DNA from: JAYZDB01 sp036338025
Lineage (GTDB): Bacteria; Planctomycetota; UBA1135; UBA2386
Direction: 5' to 3'
Length of the DNA: 11,597 bases
Assembly (NCBI GenBank): GCA_036338025.1
Contig: JAYZDB010000144.1
Coordinates: forward strand, 1 to 11,597
Under the pieces are notes generated by a model. It made no database searches. It worked only from the letters and a program-made list of their open reading frames with translations, and was not told the DNA's origin. Shown here one piece after another: positions 6,324-11,597 of the stretch; positions within the stretch are counted from its first letter, which is position 1, and each line of letters opens with the position of its first letter. Position numbers and translations under genes: made by a program.

Positions 6324-7223
6324 CTATCGGCCCTTGCGGGCCAACAAATCGAGCAGGACCCGCTGTGCCATCCTCGCCTTGGGCCGCGCCCGCAAGACGG
6401 CGGTCACATCCGCGACCGGATCGCGACCGCGACTGTCCCCGGTGCGCACCGAGAGAACGCCCAGATTGGTCCCTGCGGGACTGAGGCCGGGTCTGCTCTC
6501 CTTCGATAACCCGCTGATGAAGGCTTTCGCCGCCGCTTCCGCCTGACCCTGACCCTTGAGCAGGAGACCGTAGTCCGTCCACAGCCAGGCTGCGGACGGC
6601 GACAAGTTCAGGGCCGCACGATACCCGGCGGCAGCGCGGTCGAGCCGACCCAGGCGCCGATTGGTCAGAGCCAGGTTGGCACATAGGGTAGATTCTCCCG
6701 GGTGGACCTGCGCCAGGGTCTCGAACATCCACAGGCCTTCGGAGGTGTTCCCCTGGAGAAGCAACTGGTCGGCGTCAGCCAGCCGTCCAGCCAGGGTCGT
6801 CAAGTCACCGATCCAGGCCCGGACCCCACCAGCATGGACCTTCTCGTGCTGCCTGGCCAGCTGGACAGCGGCCCGTGCTTGCCCGGCCCCCGCCAGGGCC
6901 CGCAGGCGTCTGGTCAGCAGCACGGCACTCGGCCCGGCCCGGCGCCAGTCTAGTTCCAACAACTCCGCGGCATCCGCAAACCGACCGCCGTGCAGAGCGC
7001 TGACCGCACCGCGCGGCAAGGCCCGGCGATACTCCGCGCTATCCAACTGCAGCCGGCTGAAGGCGTCGAAGGCGGTGAGGTAGGCGCGCTGACGAACCGC
7101 GGCTGACGCCTTGTCGATCGCCTCCGCCTTGGCAAAAAGCCGGTCGAACTCGGTCTGCGCCGGCAGGCCCTCGAGCGAGCCCAAGGCTCCCAGCAGACCT
7201 GCGAGCGCCAGGCATGCCCGCAC
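6324..7223 (-). CDS. Exported TPR-type helical repeat protein
   Basis: This protein has 299 aa with a GTG start whose G is the last base of the purM stop (TAGTG), implying translational coupling. GAGG lies 10 nt upstream. The first 22 residues (Arg2, then ACLALAGLLGALGSLEGLPAQ) look like a signal peptide with cleavage near PAQ. The rest is almost wholly helical. Two recognisable TPR units lie at about 177-210 (ANLALTNRRLGRLDRAAAGYRAAL, quoted here only as its pattern: N-x-A-L...G-x-x-x-x-A...Y-x-x-A-L) and about 211-244 (WTDYGLLLKGQGQAEAAAKAF). Weaker helical pairs occur before them, for example near 75-92 and 105-125. TPRs mediate protein contacts and no enzymatic motif is present. The link with purM is probably one of expression rather than function. 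Partners are unknown. Confidence 0.8.
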   Translation of the reverse strand: MRACLALAGLLGALGSLEGLPAQTEFDRLFAKAEAIDKASAAVRQRAYLTAFDAFSRLQLDSAEYRRALPRGAVSALHGGRFADAAELLELDWRRAGPSAVLLTRRLRALAGAGQARAAVQLARQHEKVHAGGVRAWIGDLTTLAGRLADADQLLLQGNTSEGLWMFETLAQVHPGESTLCANLALTNRRLGRLDRAAAGYRAALNLSPSAAWLWTDYGLLLKGQGQAEAAAKAFISGLSKESRPGLSPAGTNLGVLSVRTGDSRGRDPVADVTAVLRARPKARMAQRVLLDLLARKGR

Positions 7224-8260
7224 TAGAACGTGACCTCGCGCCTGCCCGCTACCACCTCGCCGACCACGTAGGAGGTTTCGCCAGCAGCTGCGAGCCGCTC
7301 CTGAACCATCGAAACATCATCCGACCCGACCATCAGGATCATCCCGAACCCCATGTTGAACACGCGGTACGACTCTTCACGTTGCACCCCGCCGGCTTCC
7401 ACCAAGAAGTCGAACACTGGCACCCGGGGCATCGCCTCGGTGTCGATCTTGACCGCCACGGTCTCGGGCAGCACGCGCGGAAGATTGTCGGGCAGTCCAC
7501 CACCAGTGATGTGAGCCATCCCGTGAATCAGCCCATCCTCGAGCAGCGGCCAGAGTTCCTTGAGATAGCTGCGATGCACAGCCAGCAAGGCATCCGCCAC
7601 GCTCGCTCCCTGCAGGGCGTCGGGCCGGGAGTCGACCTCCAGACCGAGATCCTCGAAGACGATCTTGCGAGCCAGGGAGTAGCCGTTGGTGTGCAAGCCC
7701 GAGGATGACAACGCCACCAGGCGGTCGCCTGCGGTGATCCTCGATCCGTCGAGTAGCCGCGCGCGTTCGACAGTCCCGATGATGTTACCCGCGACGTCCA
7801 TTTCACCGGGCACGTAGACCCCGGGCATCTCGGCGGTCTCGCCGCCGAGCAAGGCACAGCCATTCTCCTTGCAGGCCTTCGCGAGACCTCGGATCACATC
7901 CTGCACCTGCTCTGGCACCATCTTGCCGAGGGCGATGTAGTCCATGAAGAACAATGGGCGCGCACCCTGCACCAGGATGTCGTTGACGCAGTGGTTGACC
8001 AGGTCCTCGCCGACCCCACCGACCATGCCGGCTCGCTGGGCAATCTTGACCTTGGTGCCGACCCCATCCATCGACGAAACCAGCAACTGGCCCTCGGCCT
8101 GGACCTTGCCCAGGTCGAACAGTCCGCCGAACAAGCCGACATCGCCGACAACACCCGGCGTGTAGGTCGAACGAATCGCTTCGGTGCTACCGCCAACGGC
8201 CTGGTACTTGGCGTCGATATCGACACCGGCGGCCCCGTAGGCCGAACCTGAATCGCTCAA
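7223..8260 (-). CDS. purM: Phosphoribosylformylglycinamidine cyclo-ligase (AIR synthetase)
   Basis: PurM is cytosolic and converts FGAM plus ATP to aminoimidazole ribotide, the fifth step of purine synthesis. At 345 aa it has the normal family length and all the expected motifs: GVDID (12-16), the ATP/phosphate-binding DGVGTK (65-70), VNHCVNDILVQGA (88-100), GGETAEMPG (139-147), SSGLHTNGYSL (186-196), HITGGGLPDNLPR (250-262) and NMGFGM (302-307). The start is a TTG. It is well supported because GGGAG lies 7 nt upstream, no suitable ATG or GTG is near, and the resulting N-terminus fits the family. The start overlaps the stop of the Nudix gene by 4 bp (TTGA), and its own stop overlaps the next gene by 1 bp. 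The usual partner purN is not in the window. Confidence 0.97.
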   Translation of the reverse strand: MSDSGSAYGAAGVDIDAKYQAVGGSTEAIRSTYTPGVVGDVGLFGGLFDLGKVQAEGQLLVSSMDGVGTKVKIAQRAGMVGGVGEDLVNHCVNDILVQGARPLFFMDYIALGKMVPEQVQDVIRGLAKACKENGCALLGGETAEMPGVYVPGEMDVAGNIIGTVERARLLDGSRITAGDRLVALSSSGLHTNGYSLARKIVFEDLGLEVDSRPDALQGASVADALLAVHRSYLKELWPLLEDGLIHGMAHITGGGLPDNLPRVLPETVAVKIDTEAMPRVPVFDFLVEAGGVQREESYRVFNMGFGMILMVGSDDVSMVQERLAAAGETSYVVGEVVAGRREVTF

Positions 8261-8784
8261 AGAAAATCTCCCGTGGGGGTTTCGCGGACGAGTCGGTCCA
8301 GGATCTGGCGGTTGTTCTCAAACGCCAGGTCTTCGGGAAGATCGTCCACGGGAAAGAAACGTGCTTCAAGAGCATCATCGGCGGCGACCAGTTCGCCCGC
8401 AACGACGCGCGCCAGGTAAACCACCAGATTGACCAACTTGCGGGGGTTGTCCCGTGACAGCACCACGTCGAGGAGACGGACCGGGTCGACCCCCAGGCCG
8501 GTCTCCTCACGAACCTCCCGGACAGCGGTTTCCGTCAGCGATTCGCCGTAATCCTGAAATCCGGCCGGAAAGCCCCAGCGCCCCTTGCCTGGGTCGATCG
8601 CCCGCCGGACCAACAGCACCTCACGGCCTCGGACCACCACCGCTCCAGCCGCGCAGGCGGTGGACTCGAAGACGATGAAATTGCAGGCCGGACACGCCCG
8701 ACGGCGCCGCCCAAAGATCTCCCGGGCTTCCAGGGAAGTACCGCAAACCAGACAGAAGGCCGCACGTTGTTCGGGAGTCGTCAT
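8257..8784 (-). CDS. Nudix hydrolase with N-terminal zinc ribbon
   Basis: This 175-aa protein opens with a zinc ribbon (Cys11, Cys14, Cys31, Cys34 as two CxxC knuckles with an Arg-rich stretch between), as in Nudix_N_2-type proteins. A Nudix fold follows. The box at 75-97 is complete: G75, E81, REVREETGL at 89-97, fitting GX5EX7REUXEEXGU, with the Glu residues that bind Mg2+. Such enzymes hydrolyse nucleoside diphosphates linked to another group (ADP-ribose, NADH, sugar nucleotides or oxidised nucleotides); the substrate cannot be read from sequence. A GTG at 8847 in the same frame would leave only 3 bp to the divergent dxr start, so I prefer the ATG at 8784, just before the ribbon. The RBS is weak. 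The gene heads the leftward cluster and is translationally coupled to purM. Confidence 0.92.
   Translation of the reverse strand: MTTPEQRAAFCLVCGTSLEAREIFGRRRRACPACNFIVFESTACAAGAVVVRGREVLLVRRAIDPGKGRWGFPAGFQDYGESLTETAVREVREETGLGVDPVRLLDVVLSRDNPRKLVNLVVYLARVVAGELVAADDALEARFFPVDDLPEDLAFENNRQILDRLVRETPTGDFL
8268..8272 (-). promoter_or_regulatory. Shine-Dalgarno site of purM, inside the Nudix gene
   Basis: On the - strand GGGAG (8272-8268) is followed by 7 nt (ATTTTCT) and the TTG start of purM. This good match and spacing is the main support for a rare TTG start, and it lies within the last codons of the Nudix gene. Confidence 0.7.
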
Positions 8785-8850
8785 GCTCACGGGTATCCAT
8801 AGATCCTGGTCGCCATCGATCCAGGTGCAATCTATCCTCTCAGGCACGCC
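8785..8850. promoter_or_regulatory. Divergent control region between the Nudix-purM cluster and dxr
   Basis: These 66 bp must hold at least the dxr promoter and probably that of the leftward cluster. A weak sigma70-like pair for dxr is TCGCCA (8810-8815) and TATCCT (8833-8838) with 17 bp between, four of six matches each. An imperfect dyad covers them: ATAGATCCTGG (8799-8809) mirrors CCAGG (8821-8825) and ATCTAT (8830-8835), with a 4-base insertion in the right arm. A regulator binding there could affect both directions. All of this is inference from short matches. Confidence 0.4.
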
Positions 8851-9993
8851 ATGAAGCGAATTGCCGTACTAGGAAGCACAGGATCCGTCGGAGTCAACGC
8901 GCTCCGGCTCATCGCCGAGCGGCCGGACCAATTCGCCGTTGCGTGTCTCAGCGCCAATCAGAGCCTCGACACCCTCGTCGAACAGGTGGCCCGGTTCCGC
9001 CCGGCGGCTGGCAGCCTCTCGGCTGGAGATGCACTACCAGCCGGGTGGCCCGACCAGGTCGCCTGGTGCTCGGGTCCCAACAGCGAACTGGCGGCCCTGG
9101 AGGCCTCCAAGCCGGATCTGGTGCTCAACGCCATCACCGGCGCCGCTGGCTTGCGAGCCTCCGAATGGACCCTGCGTCAGGGCCTGCCCCTGGCCCTGGC
9201 CAACAAGGAGTCGATGGTGATGGCCGGGCCGTACCTGATGGAATTGGCCCGTGAATCCGGCGCGCCGATCCTGCCGGTCGACTCAGAGCACTGCGCGATC
9301 TTCCAGTGCCTGCACGGCGAGCAGGTCGAGCGGGTGCGGAAGATCTACCTGACCGCGTCGGGTGGACCATTCCGCACCCATGAACTCAGCGAGTTTGCGG
9401 CGATCACCCCCGAGCAAGCCCTGCGCCATCCAACCTGGGACATGGGTCCGCGCATCACCATCGGCTCGGCCACCATGATGAACAAGGCCTTCGAGGTGCT
9501 GGAGGCCCATTGGCTGTTCGGCATGCGTCCCGACCAGATCGAGGTCCTCATCCATCCGCAAAGCATCGTCCACTCAATGGTCGAGTTCGTCGATGGCAGC
9601 ATGCTGGCACAACTCGGCGTGCCTGACATGCGGGTGCCGATTCTCTACTGCTTGTCGTACCCGGATCGGACCCCGTTTGAATTCCAAGCATTCGATCCGG
9701 CCCGTTTCTCCCAATTATCCTTCGAGCCGGTGGACACCGATAGATTCCCGTCGGTTCCGCTGGCCTACACAACGCTGCAACGCGGGGGCACCGCTGGCGC
9801 GGTGCTCAATGCCGCCGATGAGGTCATGACCAACCTGTTCCTGAACGGCGAAGTCACCTTCCCCGAAATCACTTCGACCGTCTCCGATGTTGTCCAAACC
9901 ACCCTACCCAGTGACATCCAGAACCTGGACCAGGTCCTCACCGCCGACCGCGAGGCGCGCCAGACTGCCCTGGGCCTGGCGCAAACCCGCTAG
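8851..9993 (+). CDS. dxr: 1-deoxy-D-xylulose 5-phosphate reductoisomerase
   Basis: DXR (IspC) is a cytosolic enzyme that rearranges and reduces DXP to 2-C-methyl-D-erythritol 4-phosphate with NADPH and a divalent metal, the committed step of the MEP isoprenoid pathway. The 380-aa protein is slightly shorter than the E. coli enzyme. NADPH-binding GSTGSVG is at 8-14 and ANKES at 117-121. The metal ligands are Asp144 and Glu146 in DSEH and Glu215 in MNKAFE. The substrate contacts Ser170 (ASGG), His193 (HPTW), Ser206, Asn211 and Lys212 are all present and spaced as in E. coli. IHPQSIVHSMVEF (234-246) is also diagnostic. The ATG at 8851 is placed correctly for the Rossmann strand, although the RBS is poor (only AGG, 8 nt upstream). 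It is followed 12 bp later by rseP, a common arrangement. It should be fosmidomycin-sensitive on active-site grounds. Confidence 0.98.
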   Translation: MKRIAVLGSTGSVGVNALRLIAERPDQFAVACLSANQSLDTLVEQVARFRPAAGSLSAGDALPAGWPDQVAWCSGPNSELAALEASKPDLVLNAITGAAGLRASEWTLRQGLPLALANKESMVMAGPYLMELARESGAPILPVDSEHCAIFQCLHGEQVERVRKIYLTASGGPFRTHELSEFAAITPEQALRHPTWDMGPRITIGSATMMNKAFEVLEAHWLFGMRPDQIEVLIHPQSIVHSMVEFVDGSMLAQLGVPDMRVPILYCLSYPDRTPFEFQAFDPARFSQLSFEPVDTDRFPSVPLAYTTLQRGGTAGAVLNAADEVMTNLFLNGEVTFPEITSTVSDVVQTTLPSDIQNLDQVLTADREARQTALGLAQTR

Positions 9994-10005
9994 ACCATCA
10001 CCCCA

Positions 10006-11597
10006 ATGCCCGTCATCCTGACCATCATCGGCATCAGCCTGCTGATCTTCATCCACGAGGCAGGCCACTTCCTTTGCGCCCGCCTGGCCGGGATCCATGT
10101 CCACGTCTTCTCGCTGGGCTTCGGCAACCGGGTGTGCGGATTCGTCCACCGGGGCACCGACTACCGCCTCTCCTTGCTGCCCTTGGGCGGCTACGTACAA
10201 GTCGCGGGCGATGACCCCTGTGCTGACCGTGGGCAACTACGCCGGAACGATCTGCACGCCAAGGGCTTCCTGGCCCGCACCTTTTTCTATTCCGGCGGCG
10301 TGCTGATGAACCTGCTGTTCGCCCTCATCGTGTTCCCGCTGGTGTTTCACGTCGGAATCTACTTCGACGCCCCGCAACTCGGCGCGGTGACCAGGGGCGG
10401 GGCCGCCTGGGCGGCTGGTCTGCAAGCTGGCGATCGGATCCTGAGTGTCGACGATAAGGAGATGTACTCCTTCAACAACCTGCAGGTCGAAGTGGCGCTG
10501 GCGAACGCCAGGCGCGGTGCCAAGATCGTCTATCAGCGCGGTGAGGAAACTGCGTCCTGCACGGTGCACCCCCCGTACAACAAGTCGATCGGCTTGCGGC
10601 TCATGGGTGTCCAACCAGCCCGGATGGCGGGACCGTTTCCGGTCACGGTACAAGCCGGTAGCCCGGCCGAGCAGGCCGGCCTGCGCAACGACGATCTCCT
10701 GCTCGAATTCGACGGCCAACCCGTCGCTACCTTGGAGGCCTACCAGGCCGCCGACCAGCAGTGGCTAAACTCCACCCACGGCCGGACCGATGGTCGACTT
10801 ACCATCAAGGTTCGGCGACCCGCGCAGAATGGCGGTCAGGCCGAGGAACTCAAGTTCAGCTGGATCGCGAAGGCCAGCAAGGCCAGCATCCCCCTGTTGG
10901 GGATCCGCGAGACCGGTCGACGCGTCACCGCCCTCAAACAAGGCAACGCGGCACTCGAAGGTCTGGACCTGCGTGTTGGGGACGAGATCCGCTTCGTCAA
11001 CCAGGCACCCTACGTGGGTCTTCCACTGGATTTCGGCACTGCACCCGACGCCATCCAACTGGTCGTGAAACGGGCCAACCAGGCTGCCCTGGAACTCCAG
11101 CACACCGTGCCGGTGGATCAACGGGCTGCCCTGGCCGACGCAATCCACCTCGGAGCTGTCACCGGGGAAGTCCGGATCCGGCTGATGGCCGGCACGGCCG
11201 CAGACGCTGCCGGCCTGAAAACCGGCGACCTCCTGGGGACGATCAACGGCGAACCGATTGAAGTGTGGGCGGATGTCGTCAGGTTGATCCGCGCCGGGGG
11301 CGGGAAACCGGTCGATCTGGAGGTCGTCCGGGACACCGGCCTGATAAGCATCGCAGCGACCCCTCGCCGACCACCGGAACTCGGTTTCGCCCCGCAGGTG
11401 ATGACCAAGCGCATCCTGTTCCAACGCGAGTCCTTCGCAGCCGCCCTGTCAGCCGGCTGGACGGCGTCGATGGACCTGGTCAAGCAGGTCTACGTCACCT
11501 TGAAGAAACTCTTCACCGGGGATGTCTCGACCAAGAATCTCGGCGGCATCATCACCATCGTGCGGGTGAGCTACCACACGGCGCAAGAGGGCTACGC
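10006..11597 (+). CDS. rseP: RseP-type site-2 protease with about four PDZ-like modules (3' end missing)
   Basis: The frame is open from ATG 10006 to the window edge (530 residues and counting). TM1 (1-16) carries the zinc site HEAGH (His17, Glu18, His21). GFGNRV, LSLLPLGGYVQVAGDD (55-70) and the TM2 segment SGGVLMNLLFALIVFPLVF (96-114) follow, all characteristic of the RIP metalloprotease family. Four PDZ-like GL-x-x-GD patterns then appear: GLQAGDRILSVDD (138-150), GLRNDDLLLEFDG (225-237), LDLRVGDEIRFVN (320-332) and GLKTGDLLGTING (403-415). E. coli RseP has two PDZ domains in about 450 residues, so this version is enlarged. Near the edge, KNLGGIITI (510-518) matches the family's NLGGPI segment; the C-terminal LDG metal-ligand region must lie beyond. 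RseP cleaves anti-sigma factors and remnant signal peptides in the inner membrane. No Shine-Dalgarno is visible in the 12-bp gap after dxr, so translational coupling is likely. Confidence 0.95.
   Translation, partial: MPVILTIIGISLLIFIHEAGHFLCARLAGIHVHVFSLGFGNRVCGFVHRGTDYRLSLLPLGGYVQVAGDDPCADRGQLRRNDLHAKGFLARTFFYSGGVLMNLLFALIVFPLVFHVGIYFDAPQLGAVTRGGAAWAAGLQAGDRILSVDDKEMYSFNNLQVEVALANARRGAKIVYQRGEETASCTVHPPYNKSIGLRLMGVQPARMAGPFPVTVQAGSPAEQAGLRNDDLLLEFDGQPVATLEAYQAADQQWLNSTHGRTDGRLTIKVRRPAQNGGQAEELKFSWIAKASKASIPLLGIRETGRRVTALKQGNAALEGLDLRVGDEIRFVNQAPYVGLPLDFGTAPDAIQLVVKRANQAALELQHTVPVDQRAALADAIHLGAVTGEVRIRLMAGTAADAAGLKTGDLLGTINGEPIEVWADVVRLIRAGGGKPVDLEVVRDTGLISIAATPRRPPELGFAPQVMTKRILFQRESFAAALSAGWTASMDLVKQVYVTLKKLFTGDVSTKNLGGIITIVRVSYHTAQEGY

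Noticed and set aside
8785..8847. 21-residue N-terminal extension of the Nudix protein from a GTG at 8847
   Set aside because: It would leave 3 bp to the divergent dxr start and no room for promoters, and the added residues precede the zinc ribbon without resemblance to family members.
10765..11424. 219-aa open frame on the - strand inside rseP
   Set aside because: Antisense shadow of a clear PDZ-containing coding sequence; no family resemblance.

Overview
The window is GC-rich, densely coded bacterial chromosome (GC estimated by eye at a little over 60 %). I infer Planctomycetota, or a close relative, with moderate confidence. The grounds are two exported HEAT-repeat proteins with a Trp-rich entry motif after a Pro-rich linker, a membrane-anchored spermidine-synthase-like protein, an exported hydrolase-fold protein with a C-terminal beta-type domain, and a large multi-PDZ site-2 protease. 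No rRNA, tRNA, CRISPR array, integrase or insertion sequence was seen.

Layout. (1) Positions 1-2795, + strand: two tandem paralogous HEAT-repeat genes. Only the C-terminus of the first is present. It ends at a perfect 19-bp hairpin, and a 342-bp gap separates it from the complete second copy (680 aa, signal peptide, Pro-rich linker, alpha-solenoid). (2) Positions 2864-8784, - strand: five closely packed genes reading leftward: Nudix hydrolase with zinc ribbon, purM, exported TPR-type protein, exported alpha/beta-hydrolase-like protein and a membrane-bound spermidine-synthase-like protein. The first three overlap one another (4 bp and 1 bp). The fourth follows a 160-bp gap, and the fifth abuts it or starts 24 bp later. 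A GC-rich hairpin lies in the 68-bp gap where this cluster meets the second HEAT gene. (3) Positions 8785-8850: a 66-bp divergent control region containing an imperfect dyad. (4) Positions 8851-11597, + strand: dxr (ispC), then rseP, which runs off the right edge; this is a familiar bacterial pairing.

Function. dxr catalyses the committed step of MEP isoprenoid synthesis, purM makes aminoimidazole ribotide in purine synthesis, and RseP is an intramembrane protease for envelope signalling. The HEAT, TPR, hydrolase-like and spermidine-synthase-like proteins have no assigned role; all four are predicted to be exported or membrane-bound. Most of the window is housekeeping. The less ordinary features are the tandem HEAT pair with a nearly invariant C-terminal tail, the hydrolase-like protein whose nucleophile position appears to be glycine, the spermidine-synthase-like protein with altered aminopropyltransferase motifs and extra C-terminal segments, and an RseP with about four PDZ-like modules. 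I saw no clear evidence of a wholly new system.
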